DNA of 64,000 bases from Takakia lepidozioides (lineage: Eukaryota; Streptophyta; Takakiopsida; Takakiales; Takakiaceae), in contig CM060734.1 of assembly GCA_030704615.1 (NCBI GenBank), positions 13,826,001 through 13,890,000 of the forward strand. Direction: 5' to 3'. Of the stretch, positions 35,133-44,755 are shown in pieces. Positions within the stretch are counted from its first letter, which is position 1. The number at the start of each line of letters is the position of its first letter. Made by a program: the position numbers and the translations under genes. The notes under the pieces are model-generated. The model was not told where the DNA came from. It did not search any database and saw only the letters and a program-made list of their open reading frames with translations.

Positions 35133-35810
35133 TTGGGTCAATTGCATCTGCTCAATCAAACTCTCATACCTTTGAGATATAGGATGAGGCCACTGGCTAG
35201 GGAGGAGACATGGTCAGGGGCACAATTGGTTGAATTCTGGCGCCAGGCTCCCCTGGAGTACAAGGAGCTGGTCGCTTACATGTGGGCAGTGGGGCGATTG
35301 AAGATTAATCCTACCCCGGCAGTAGACATTGTAATGGGCTGCCCAAGTTTTTATATTGGCAGTTACTTGTACCGGATGTTCGTGACAATGAGGGGAAGCT
35401 GGCAGTGCTATGAGAGTATTGAAAAAGATACTCACTGGGAATTATCCAAATTCCAGCCACCAGAGAGAGTCGTAGGCACTTCAACATATATGAACAGACC
35501 ATTATATGCTGAAGCATGGCGCCAGGCGAAATACCACTTTTCACCATTGGTCTTGGACAGAGACCACCCTTTCAGAGAAACAGGGACGCAAGCTGTTAAC
35601 TGGTTAATGGGCAGCAGGGCGACTAAAAATATTATACCCTGGACCAAGGAGGAGCTGCAAACCTACCGAGAAACCCTAACCACCAAAATTGACATGGTAC
35701 GTGGGGACAGAATAATAGAACACCCTGATGACGAAAGTTGGCCCACTCACGAACCACAGGAGCAACCAGACAGTGATAACAATAGAAACAAGAAGCTGCC
35801 ACCACGCTAA
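35133..35810 (+). CDS. Element B extra 3' ORF, C-terminal 225-residue segment
   Basis: An uninterrupted 225-residue frame contains LVEFWRQAPLEYKELVAYMW and ERVVGTSTYMNRPLYAEAW, then an acidic/Gln-rich end. I do not recognise a domain. It ends about 100 bp before the purine tract and 3' LTR, so it is the last coding part of the element. Its openness over 675 bp, in an element full of stops, is notable. The start at 35,133 may be internal to a longer protein. Confidence 0.5.
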   Translation: MGQLHLLNQTLIPLRYRMRPLAREETWSGAQLVEFWRQAPLEYKELVAYMWAVGRLKINPTPAVDIVMGCPSFYIGSYLYRMFVTMRGSWQCYESIEKDTHWELSKFQPPERVVGTSTYMNRPLYAEAWRQAKYHFSPLVLDRDHPFRETGTQAVNWLMGSRATKNIIPWTKEELQTYRETLTTKIDMVRGDRIIEHPDDESWPTHEPQEQPDSDNNRNKKLPPR

Positions 35811-35914
35811 TCCTGGGACGCACTTCCTAACCAGCAGACAGGCATGCCACCACCCTACATCCCCAAGAGATACAGCAAACACAGGAACTGACGAAATTGT
35901 GCGGACACAATTTC

Positions 35915-35930
35915 AAAAGAGAGGGGGGAA
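35915..35930 (+). promoter_or_regulatory. Polypurine tract of element B
   Basis: AAAAGAGAGGGGGGAA stands 4 nt before the 3' LTR start, as expected for the plus-strand primer. Confidence 0.75.
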
Positions 35931-35934
35931 TAAA

Positions 35935-36774
35935 TGATAACGGCTAAGATACGAGGGCCAGACAGCAAGGGTCACGATGGGACATACCGGGTGGTGATTG
36001 GTCTACACTACGGGCAGAAAAGACTAAGTACGCGGCACTTAGCAAACGGCGGAACAAGGGTACATTACCACGGGAGCAGTATTGAGTAGTGTAGCAACCG
36101 TGGGCCGTGAACCACAATATCACACGGCCACGTTAGCATCGGCTTTTACTAATAGAGGAAGTAGTGAAGGACCGTGGACCGTGTACCCCGATGGCACACG
36201 ACCACTACAACGAGCCATTCTTTTTAGCAAACCCTTTAGGTTGCGTAGGCAGTTAGGCAACGGTCATTAACGATCGCAGGCTGTAATGGCTCTTTCGAGC
36301 ATAGTATAAAAGGGCTGCACACGACTTAGAAGGTATCAATGATTAGTGTGTATTCAGTGAACTCAGAGTGATTTGATGTGTACTTATGCTATGATGTGAT
36401 GAACTTTGAAGTAAAGCCATGTTATTCGAAGTATTTGTGTGTAGAGTGAACGTGAGATGGAGAGAATGTGTATCATCTCAAAATAGCTGTTGTCTTGTCT
36501 TGACTACCATCTGATTGTATGAACAAAGAGGCTTCAGTCTTTACGACTAAGATCTTTTAGGCCAATGAGACTGTAGGTTGGGCTTAATCAATATGATTAA
36601 GCAACCTGTAGAGATATTGATTCATACAACGGCCATGGTTTAGCTATCCTTAAAACGACTACTTTGTAATCGTTTCTGAAAGCATATCGTCAGACAACCT
36701 CTATTGCATGTTTTGGGAAATGGGCAGTAGTGCTGAGAGCCTGTTTTGTCTAAGTCATAAACCAACGGTTAACA
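35935..36774 (+). repeat. Element B 3' LTR
   Basis: It begins TGATAACGG and ends GGTTAACA. It is nearly identical to the 5' LTR with scattered substitutions (for example GACTACT for GATTACT near 36,657), so the insertion is recent relative to element C but not brand new. Confidence 0.95.
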
Positions 36775-38120
36775 CATACTTCCTCCAGTGTACTGCAGCT
36801 TCTGTAGCATACTTCTTCAGAATGTCTTCCATTCTTTTCTCATAGTTATCTCTCTTTAACTTTTCCTTCTTCTTGGACTTTTTCTTAGCCTCTTGTTCCT
36901 CTTCCTCATCTGAATCATCTTCAGAGTCGTCATCATCCTTTTTATCCTTCCTGAGCATTTTTCCTTGCTCAATTCTGTTGGCTGTTTCAAATTCCTCTTC
37001 CACTGTATTATGTGGTAACATATCCACTTTCTTTTGTACCTCTGGTCTCAAACCATTTACAAACCAAGCCTTTTCTAAACTTGCAGGTGGCACATCAGCC
37101 AGTTTCCTGACCATTAATTCAATCTTTTCCAGATATTCCTCAACAGTTTCATGCTTCTTCTGTCTCAACTGTTGTAGGCTACTATACACTTCCTCCGCGA
37201 TTTTGCTTGTCCTGAATTTCCGGAATGCTATTCTAAGAGCATTCCAGGTTTGAAAATGGTTATCAACAAATCGTGCATACCACTCAATTGCTTTCTTGAT
37301 AAGTGAACAAGGAAATAATCTCAATTTTGCATCATCATCATTCTTGTTGTTCACTACACACATGTGCTCAAATTGATTGATGTGTACATCAGGATCCCCT
37401 TTTTCTTGAGTAAATCGGAAAATGTGGTCTCATACGTGTTGGAACTATTGCTGCCATCTGTGGCCCTTATACTACCGGCCCTGTGGCTAGTGTTGGACCT
37501 CCTGTGGGTGCTGGTCCTTGAGGACCCCATGTGGTAGTGGTTGAACCCCCACCAAGTGTTCCTTGAGCACTTACTATTACAGACCCCACTGTATTTGCAG
37601 TACCCCTAGTTCCAGTTGCACTACTTCCCACACTCCCTGTCCCCCCAAAGACGGATCCAAGCTGCTTGCCCGATCCCCCTGAGCCGACACCTTTGTTGGC
37701 TAGTGATCAAAGTGTGTCACTTGATCCTGGTCCAACAGGCTGGGATGTCCTGGTTGCAGTACCAACATCAACTATTGGGTCTATGTCTTCATAATCATCA
37801 TCTTCCAAGTTTCTATCTCGTCTTTCATCATCCAAATTCTTATCATGAGTTTCTTCTTCGCTTATATAACTCAATTGAATTGTTGTTGGAGAGTTTGAAC
37901 TCTCTGCAGGCTCTTCCTCATCCTCCTCTCCTTCATTGGCTGGTTTATCAGAAACTGGAGTTCCTGCTCTTGGTGTACCGTGCCAACTTTGATCAAAGAT
38001 TTATGTCAAATCTTTTATCCAGGGATGCACCTCCGATCTTTCCCCTTGAGATTAACCCTCTTCATGTACCAAATCTCTTAATCTTTCTTGTAAAGAATAA
38101 GAAAGAGTGGCATCTAAATT
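36775..38120 (-). pseudogene. Element C gag, 5' and capsid part
   Basis: On the minus strand, 37,363-36,775 encodes LRLFPCSLIKKAIEWYARF, TVEEYLEKIELMVRKL and WFVNGLRPEVQKKV, the gag capsid pattern, then an acidic/lysine-rich stretch (DDDDSEDDSDEEEEQ) leading to HWRKY, where element B interrupts it. The upstream part (37,370-38,120) is a low-complexity Pro/Thr/Gly-rich N-terminal region with lost frame. This family is a relative of element B. No LTR for element C was recognised on either side. Confidence 0.75.
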
Positions 38121-38560
38121 AGGATCTTCAGGTATTGGTGATGTACCATCTGGTTTTGGTGGAGTGAGAGGTCCATATGATTCTCCTATGTCTATTCCTC
38201 TCGAATATTCTCAAGAGAGTGCATGATGCTGATCCAGAGTGGGGTCTGGAAAAATGAGTGATAAAGATTTATCAAGTGGCCTGTAAAGGGAGAGCGAGAT
38301 GGGTACTGGTCAACACTAGTTTATATGATAGCGTTGCTATCTATTAAACGAGTAGAGTTTGAAAGCTGGGAAGAATCAAGAGTGAACGTTTACACTCATA
38401 TGCATGAAGAGCTTGAATTTAAAGAATTGGATTCCCAAGGATATCTTGTGGATCAAGCTTACACCAAAAACAGCTTTTCAGACCTGCCTACCATATGGTT
38501 ATATGGTAACTGAGTCTTCTAGTCTAGCCAAGGGTGCGTTAAAGCTCAAAAGAAATCCAG
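38121..38560. other. Stretch between elements C and A copy 3
   Basis: No gene is recognised. From about 38,550 (AAGAAATCCAGGCATGCG) the sequence becomes element A pol. The part before it may be decayed element C 5' sequence. Confidence 0.35.
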
Positions 38561-38568
38561 GCATGCGT

Positions 38569-39893
38569 GGTATGGCGGAGTTGTCTGCCATGGTTGCTCA
38601 CACTCCATTGTGGGGTACGAGCAAGGATTTGCAGCAGGCTGCTGATAGACGGGTGCAACAAGCCTGGGTAGAGGCCTTTGTACCGTCAAGAGAGGAGGAG
38701 AGTGCGGTGATTGCACCAGGACCACCTCAGTTGTCGCCATTGGACACCACACCTCTTGTGTGGCAGTGCCCGGATGAAGGCATATGCCTTCTGGACTTGT
38801 TTGGCGGGATCAGCACTGGATTGGCTATAGTACTGCAGGCAGGTGTACGAGTTCGACGTTACTTGTATGTGGAGAGGGATGAGACTGCACGATGCGTCTC
38901 ACTGCGTCATGTTGCTCAGTTGGTGCAGCAGTACCTTAATTTGTTGCCAGTGTCTGCAGTTTGTGGATACCAACAAGCCTTGTCAGCAGACATTTCTTTG
39001 CTAGGGGCGCATGATTTGGAGCGGGTTGGCCCTATTCACTTGGTAGTGGCAGGTTGGCCCTGCCAAGGGCATTCATCAGCCGGGCATATATCTTGGAGAA
39101 TGTGCCATTGATGGATGATTCTCGGGCCAAGGTGATGGCCAGTGTGCATCAAGTGCGGTTTTGGCTTGGGTTAGCAGTGTTGTTGGATGCAGCTGCAGTG
39201 GGGTCACGGGCTCATCGCCCACAACTATGGTGGACCAACTTGATGTCACCTGCACTGCTCAAGTGTGCATTTGATGGGGTGCAGCGGCCACCAAACCTGA
39301 CGGTGGATAGCATTTTGGACACAGGGAGGCAGTCTCAGCATGTGAGACACGATGACCGATCACCTTTGGTAGTGGTCAATAAGGTAGGTCACCCACGAGC
39401 AGCATTGCCTGCACTGCTCAGCTTTCCAGGATCTCATGCTTTCCGGGATGGTGGACCTGGCCTCTTGTGGGATAGCCAGTTGCAGCAATTAGTGGAGCCC
39501 AATGCTGACGAGCGCGAGCGGGCGATGGGTTTTACCACGGCGGTGTCATCTCTTTCTGAGGCATCACGTCGTCAGGTGTTGGGGCAAGCAATGGATCTCA
39601 ATTGCTTGACCTGGATTATCAGCTTGGCTATGGCTGAGCAGCGCAGAGTACGGAGTACACTTCCCTTGATGGTCTCTCTGCCTACCGAGACGGTACAGGC
39701 AGTGAGTGGGGGCGAACAGGTGAGGACCACGAGGTGCAGGCCGCATCCATGGCACATGTGGGAGGTGCTCGAGTTCAGGGAGTTGGCAGCCAAGGCGGCG
39801 GTGATGGATGAGGTTGGGGATTTTTCTCGGGTTGAGGAGGTCCTCAAGGATGAGATGATGGGGCAGGATGAGGCATTGTCACTGACAGAGTAG
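38569..39893 (+). pseudogene. C5 cytosine methyltransferase fused to pol, element A copy 3
   Basis: An N-terminal spacer (TPLWGTSKDLQ, DRRVQQAWVEAFVPS) leads to motif I LDLFGGISTGL and motif IV GWPCQGHSSAG. A 94-bp deletion between two GGCAT repeats (join at 39,082-39,087; compare 9,111 and 9,205 in copy 1) removes the stretch before motif VI and shifts the frame. From ENVPLM onward the frame is open to 39,893: RAHRPQLWW, MGFTTAVS, RRQVLGQAMD. It then runs straight into the pol linker (CLTWIISLAMAEQRR) without a stop. That read-through shows that the methyltransferase is a domain of the polyprotein, not a separate gene. Confidence 0.85.
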
Positions 39894-39959
39894 GCAGTGG
39901 TTACTACTCAAGAGGTTGCAGCATAGCAACCACGGGACGCGTCTTCTACCTCTAAGCCT

Positions 39960-40668
39960 GCTGGACTCAAGGTTGCAGTCACGAAGGACAACTGGGAGCC
40001 TGATGTTGGACCCATAGTCACCGGAGGAGAGAGACGACGTATACGGCGGTTGTTGAGGGCTTACAGGAACTGTTTTGTTTTTAGTTTGAAGGACTTGGGA
40101 GCACTGAAGGGTGAAGAGATTTGCATTGAATTGGCCACTGACACGCCAATCTTTCAGACCCTATAGATACAGTGACATGGAGAGGTCCTTGATTCAGATG
40201 AGGACTCAGGACCTCTGGGAGGCTGGTTTGGTGAAGCTATCTGGTGGAGAGTATGCTTCAGCCACAGTGATGCCAGCCAAGAAGGATGTCTATGGCAATT
40301 GGACGGAGAGACGTATGTGCGGTGATTACCGGCCTGTAAATCGTCAGACCAAGTCCGATAGGTATGCCATGCCAACACCAGAGGAGATTTTTGATGCCAT
40401 TGGGCATGCCAAGGTCTTTAGCACTTTGGATTTACGATCCGGATATCACCAGTTGCCGATCAAGGAGGCGGATAAGCAGAAGACGACATTCTGGGGGATC
40501 AATGAGCACGGGAAGGATTGCCTATACCCAGTGGCGGTTCTTACCATTTGGGCTTAGGAACGCTCCTGCAGAGTTTCAGAGAGTCATGGACAAGATTCTA
40601 GCAGGGGTGGAGTTTGCTCGGTGCTACATAGATGACATCTTCATCTTTAGTGCTACAGTGGAGGAGCA
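39960..40668 (+). pseudogene. RT of element A copy 3, part before the insertion
   Basis: It has the same order as copy 1: GERRRIRRLLRAYRNCFVF, LDLRSGYHQLPI, LPFGLRNAPAEFQRVM, and Y-I-D-D at about 40,624-40,635. Frames change near 40,160 and 40,530 through small indels. The coding sequence is then cut by copy 2 inside the TVEEH segment. Confidence 0.85.
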
Positions 40669-40857
40669 TGTCGTGCGCATACATATCGCTACACAACTAC
40701 ATCGTTGTCCAAAACCACACAACACATGTGCACACCACACACTAGTATACCACTAGTCCCCACTAGTCCAGCCACTAGTCCAACCACTATGCTACAACTA
40801 GTCAGTCACTAGGCTGCCACTATGCTGCCCACTATGGCAGTCACTAGTCCACACAAT
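40669..40857 (-). repeat. Outer R repeat (element A copy 2)
   Basis: This 189-bp unit (plus-strand TGTCGTGCGCATAC ... CCACACAAT) differs from the inner R repeat (41,186-41,375) at two positions I can see: one missing A in the CCACTAGTCC run and one T/G change. It contains repeated CCACTAGT motifs. It forms the outermost 3' end of the element. Confidence 0.92.
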
Positions 40858-41183
40858 GATAAAGAAGAAGAATACAAGCACAAGCTCATGCGAACTCACA
40901 AAGCTGAAGCATAAACTCATGCATATATAACCTCATCACTCAAATACAAGTCAAGCCAAGTGCACCCCACGCCATGGGGAATCCACACTACGGCGCCATA
41001 GCTAGGCGCGGTGAGGCTCAACTCGAGAAAGATGAGCCTCCCGCGCTTGCCATGAAGATAATCACTCCAGGGCCTAAATCTGCCTTGACCCCTGGATTGA
41101 CACTTGGGCCAATCCCAAATGTCAATATGTAAAAGCTAGCTATTTCCTAGCTAGTTTCACACTAGTGGTAAAATAACTTGACA
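40857..41183 (-). repeat. Inner L repeat (element A copy 2, 3' side)
   Basis: A 327-bp copy of the L repeat, almost identical to 50,192-50,517, lies between the two R repeats. One plus-strand difference is GCGAACTCACAA here against GCGAGCTCACAA in the right copy. Confidence 0.92.
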
Positions 41184-41185
41184 GC

Positions 41186-41375
41186 TGTCGTGCGCATACA
41201 TATCGCTACACAACTACATCGTTGTCCAAAACCACACAACACATGTGCACACCACACACTAGTATACCACTAGTCCACCACTAGTCCAGCCACTAGTCCA
41301 ACCACTAGGCTACAACTAGTCAGTCACTAGGCTGCCACTATGCTGCCCACTATGGCAGTCACTAGTCCACACAAT
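41186..41375 (-). repeat. Inner R repeat (element A copy 2)
   Basis: This 190-bp unit lies between the G-rich tract and the inner L repeat, separated from L by two bases (GC). On the plus strand it starts TGTCGTGCGCAT, like the outer copy. Confidence 0.92.
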
Positions 41376-41392
41376 CGCCCCCCTGCTGTGCT
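41376..41392 (-). promoter_or_regulatory. Candidate polypurine tract of element A
   Basis: Read on the minus strand, GCACAGCAGGGGGGCG directly precedes the inner R repeat. A G-run at this place is like the plus-strand primer of LTR elements, but here it precedes R rather than an L-type terminal repeat. Confidence 0.5.
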
Positions 41393-41475
41393 TAGGTCCC
41401 TCTAAGTCCAGGTAGCCACAAGATGTGATAGTGACCATAGCCTCACTAAGTCCTCCACCATTATCCCTACTACAC

Positions 41476-42453
41476 TCAAACTCGATACCCTTTGGCAGAC
41501 CCACAGAGCATGCACCTCAAACCTGCAGGTACCACTGCCAAGTTTGGGTCAACTCTGCCATCGACATTGGGAAGGTGACATGGCGCACAATTACGCACAT
41601 GGTCCTTCCAAGTCATGCCATCCCGACCCTCCAAGATCAGGACCCCTGAGGGCAACACCTCTCGAACCCTCAGAATACGCCCTGCAGTAACATCCAGAGT
41701 CGTAGGAGCAGTCTGCTGCAAATAAACATAGTCACCAGGGCTAAACCTCCGAACCCCAGGACGATATCCTCCACCACGTATAGTGGCATACCTCAACGTA
41801 TCACGGTGCTGTGCAATGGCAAGGTTCTCAAAAGCCATGGGCATGACTTTCTTGAACAACTCTGCACGCTGATCACATGCACGTACCCACACGTCCGGAT
41901 CGTCAAGGTTAAGGACTTGAGCAGTGTCCCTACGAATGGCTGCAGGCAAATCCGGCTCTCGGCCAAAGAGAAGGAAATATGGTGAGAAGGAGGCAAGTGA
42001 TGCTTGTTTGCTGAACCTGTAGCCCATGGCTAACCAAGGAACCTGAAGATCCCAATCTCCTAGGTGTCCCTTCTGCAAGCCATACTTGCGCAAACCCCTC
42101 TTCACCGTCTGAACAACTCTCTCTGCCAAGCCATCGGCCTCAGGATGATCCCGAGAAGTGGTGCGGTGGTCTATCAAGGCTTTATCACACAAAGCCTGAA
42201 ACTCCCCCAAGAACTCTCTCCCTTGGTCCGTGAGTACCTCAGCTGGAGCACCAAATCGGCTAAGCACACGATCCAAGAATGCATACGCAGCCCCCTCACT
42301 AGCCTTGTCAGGCAATGGAACCAACTCAATCCACTTGGAGAAGTGCTCCACCATCACCAACACATATCTGTGGTGGCGCATAGTCAGTGGCAACGGTCCT
42401 GCGAAGTCAAGACTCCACCTGTAGCCCAATCCCATGATTGGTAAAGGATGCAA
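41476..42453 (-). CDS. Element A integrase catalytic core and C-terminal domain
   Basis: A 325-residue open frame has the DDE integrase layout. First Asp is in RWSLDFAGPLP, second in EVLTDQGREF. The Glu is in ADGLAERVVQTVKRGL, about 35 residues after the second Asp. The segment SPYFLLFGREPDLP is typical of Ty3/gypsy integrases. The C-terminal part (GDYVYLQQTAP, then LILEGRDGMTWKDHVRNCAP) resembles the GPY/F-type tail. The protein would join element ends to target DNA. It appears intact over this whole stretch, the best-preserved pol domain of the copy. Confidence 0.92.
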   Translation of the reverse strand: MHPLPIMGLGYRWSLDFAGPLPLTMRHHRYVLVMVEHFSKWIELVPLPDKASEGAAYAFLDRVLSRFGAPAEVLTDQGREFLGEFQALCDKALIDHRTTSRDHPEADGLAERVVQTVKRGLRKYGLQKGHLGDWDLQVPWLAMGYRFSKQASLASFSPYFLLFGREPDLPAAIRRDTAQVLNLDDPDVWVRACDQRAELFKKVMPMAFENLAIAQHRDTLRYATIRGGGYRPGVRRFSPGDYVYLQQTAPTTLDVTAGRILRVREVLPSGVLILEGRDGMTWKDHVRNCAPCHLPNVDGRVDPNLAVVPAGLRCMLCGSAKGYRV

Positions 42454-42943
42454 CTGTGGTGTAGGGGTTTGAATGAAGCACGCACCCTGTCACACACCAT
42501 GCACCTAGCCACGAACTGTTTGCACCTCTGTATGCATACCACCACCAATACTGCCCCTGCAGTAAACTGTGAGTGCGTCGCACTCCAAAATGCCCCAACT
42601 CCTCATGGGCATGCCGCACTAACCGTGCACGCTGTGTGGGGTGAGGCACAATCCTCACCCGACCATCCTCCCACACTCGAAATAGGTGTATCCCCTCCCA
42701 CTTAAACCTCTTGGCTCGTTGTAGGATCCGATCCCTCTCCCTGGCAGTCACAGTGGCTGCCGTGTCTCCTGTGCGGAGGTAGTCCAACACAGCCGAATCC
42801 TCATGTATATCTCTGGCACCACCTGGCTCATCACTAGCCTCAGGGTCCTCAGACACTCCGTCTACAGTCATCCCTGTTGTAGGTCCAACCTGACCTCCCG
42901 ATGCCAAGATACACAAAAATGCAGATGCGTGCCATCCCGACAC
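42454..42943 (-). pseudogene. Element A integrase N-terminal zinc-binding domain
   Basis: The frame includes RARLVRHAHEELGHFGVRRTHSLLQGQYWW, the H-x3-H half of the HHCC domain. The two Cys follow in a shifted frame (…WCVTGCVLHS). The preceding RILQRAKRFKWEGIHLFRVW fits the usual linker from RNase H. One frameshift separates it from the catalytic core. Confidence 0.8.
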
Positions 42944-42999
42944 ATCTCCTCGTCCGTCTCACCATGCCACCGAGCTCAGTGTCATCCTGCTGGCTCGCA

Positions 43000-43520
43000 T
43001 GGATTGCGACTCAATCCATCCGCATCCTTATTGACCAAACCCGGTCGATGCACAACCTGAACATGTCTCTCATGCTCCTCCACCGTAGCAGAAGAGGCAA
43101 AGCAATTCCTGCAAGCCTCAGGAACCGCCGTATACGTTGTCTCTCTCCTCTAGTGACAATAGGTCCAATGTCAGCTCCAATTGTCCTCCGTAACTGCAAC
43201 CTTAAGTCCAGCAGACTTAGAGGTAGAGGACGCGTCCCGTGGTTGCTATGCCAACCTCTTGAGCAGTACTCCTACCTGCTCAGTCAATGACAAGCCTCAT
43301 CCTGCCCCATCATCTCATCCTTGAGGACCTCCTCAACCCGAGAAGAATCCCCAACCTCATCTATCACAGCCGCCTTGGCTGCCAACTCCCTCTGAACCTC
43401 GAGCACCTCCCACGTGTGCCATGGATGACTTCGCCCTGTGGTCCTCACCGGCTCGCCCCCACTCACTGCCTGTACCGTCTCGGTAGGCAGAGAGACCATC
43501 GAGGGAAGTGTACTCCGCAC
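43000..43520 (-). pseudogene. Remnant of pol linker, RT and RNase H in element A copy 2
   Basis: The linker (STLPSMVSLPTETVQ, VEEVLKDEMMGQDE) and the first RT residues (GERQRIRRFLR) are followed at once by an EEHERHV-like fragment and then a piece matching the end of RNase H (VVHRP..., DADGLSR). RT palm, thumb and most of RNase H are therefore missing through at least two internal deletions. The joins fall near 43,060-43,110. Confidence 0.8.
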
Positions 43521-43530
43521 TCTGCGTTGC

Positions 43531-44755
43531 TCAGCCAGACAAGCTGATAATCCAGGTCAAGCAATTGAGATCCATTGCTTGCCCCAACACTTGACGACGT
43601 GATGCCTCAGAAAGAGACGACACCGCCGTGGTACCAGTGGTAAAACCCATTGCCCGCTCACGCTCGTCAGCATTAGGCTCCACTAACTGCTGCAACTGAG
43701 CATCCCACAGGAGGCCAGGTCCACTATCCCGGAAAGCATGCGATCCTGGGAAGCTGAGCAGTGTAGGTAATGCTGCTCGTGGTTGACCCACCTTGTTGAC
43801 CACTGCCAAAGGCGAACGGTCATCGTGTCTCACACGCTGAGACTGCCTCCCTGTGTCCAGAATGATCCACTGTGAGATGTGCTGGCCGCTGCACCCCATC
43901 AAATGCACGCTTGAGCAGTGCGGGTGGCATCAAGTTAGTCCCACCATAGCCGTGGACGATGAGCCCGTGACCCCACTGTAGCTGCATCTAGCAACACTGC
44001 TGACCCAAGCCACGACCGGACTTGATGCACACTGGCCATCACCCTGGCCCGAGAATCGCCCATCAGTGGCACATTCTCCAAGATGTATGCTGGAGATACA
44101 GCTTGATGAAGCTGCAAGTGGCGCAAAACCCGCACCATCTCCCAAAACAGACCCGACCTCGAGTCTCGCAATCCATTGCCATGCCCGGCTGATGAATGCC
44201 CTTGGCAGGGCCAACCTGCCACTACCAGATCAATGGAGCCAACCCGCTCCAAATCCTGCGCCCCCAGCAACGAAATGTCTGCTGGCAAGGCCTGCTGATA
44301 TCCACGAATTGCACACCAACAACAACTCAGGGTACCGCTGCACCAACTGAGCAACATGGCGAAAGTGAAACGCGTCGTGCAGTCTCATCCCTCTCCACAT
44401 ACAGGTAACGCCGAACTCGTACACCTGCCTGTAACACAGCAGCCAATCCGGTGCTGATCCCGCCAAACAAGTCCAGAAGACAAATGCCTTCATCCGGATA
44501 CTGCCACACAATAGGTGTGGTGTCCAATGGAGACAATTGAGGTGGTCCTGGTGCAATCCCCACACTCTCCTCCTCTCCTGACGGTACAAAAGCCTCCACC
44601 CAGGCTTGTTGCACCCGTCGATCAGCATCCCGCTGCAAATCCTTGCTCGTGCCCCACAATGGAGTCTGAGCAACCATGGTAGGCAACTCCGCCATACCAC
44701 ATGTCATCCTGCTCTCCCGGAGGTGGTACATCCTCTGAATGAGCATTGCCCTCAA
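43531..44755 (-). pseudogene. C5 cytosine methyltransferase, element A copy 2
   Basis: On the minus strand, in order: MAELPTMVAQTPLWG spacer, motif I LDLFGGISTGL, YVERDETARRVSL, motif IV GWPCQGHSSAG with NGLRDSRSGLFWEM after it, motif VI ENVPLMGDSRA, motif VIII RAHRPRLWW, PNADERERAMGFTTGTT and RRQVLGQAMD (motifs IX-X). The stretch between IV and VI is present, unlike copy 3. Frames change near 44,350 and 43,920. Its position between protease and RT is the same as in the other copies. This is the most complete version of the domain in the window. Confidence 0.87.

Larger units (their letters stand above)
27120..36774 (+). mobile_element. Element B: LTR retrotransposon (Ty3/gypsy type), defective, with long 3' ORF region
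   Basis: Two LTRs (841 and 840 bp) starting TGATAACGG and ending GGTTAACA flank a 7.97-kb interior. PBS, gag, protease, partial RT, a 2.9-kb extra coding region and a purine tract follow in order. RT is cut after CNAPAMIE; the rest of RT, RNase H and integrase are absent. The element sits inside the gag of element C on the opposite strand. The flanks CACCC (27,115-27,119) and CATAC (36,775-36,779) match at only 3 of 5 positions, so no clean target duplication is visible. Confidence 0.92.
38560..40668 (+). mobile_element. Element A copy 3, left part (methyltransferase and RT)
   Basis: The sequence starts inside pol (MAELSAMVAHTPLWG) with no repeat, leader, gag or protease, so the copy is 5'-truncated. 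It runs to the RT segment FSATVEEH at 40,668, where copy 2 has inserted, and resumes at 50,518. The AGCA at 40,665-40,668 is duplicated at 50,518-50,521. Confidence 0.9.

Noticed and set aside
35133-35810. Envelope-like protein
   Set aside because: No signal peptide or membrane segment is visible in the frame, so an envelope role is not supported.
41186-41375. R repeat as the LTR of a small separate transposon whose interior is L
   Set aside because: L also forms the 5' end of copies 1 and 2 on its own, and the AGCA duplication lies outside L at one end and outside R at the other, which fits one large unit better. Not fully excluded.
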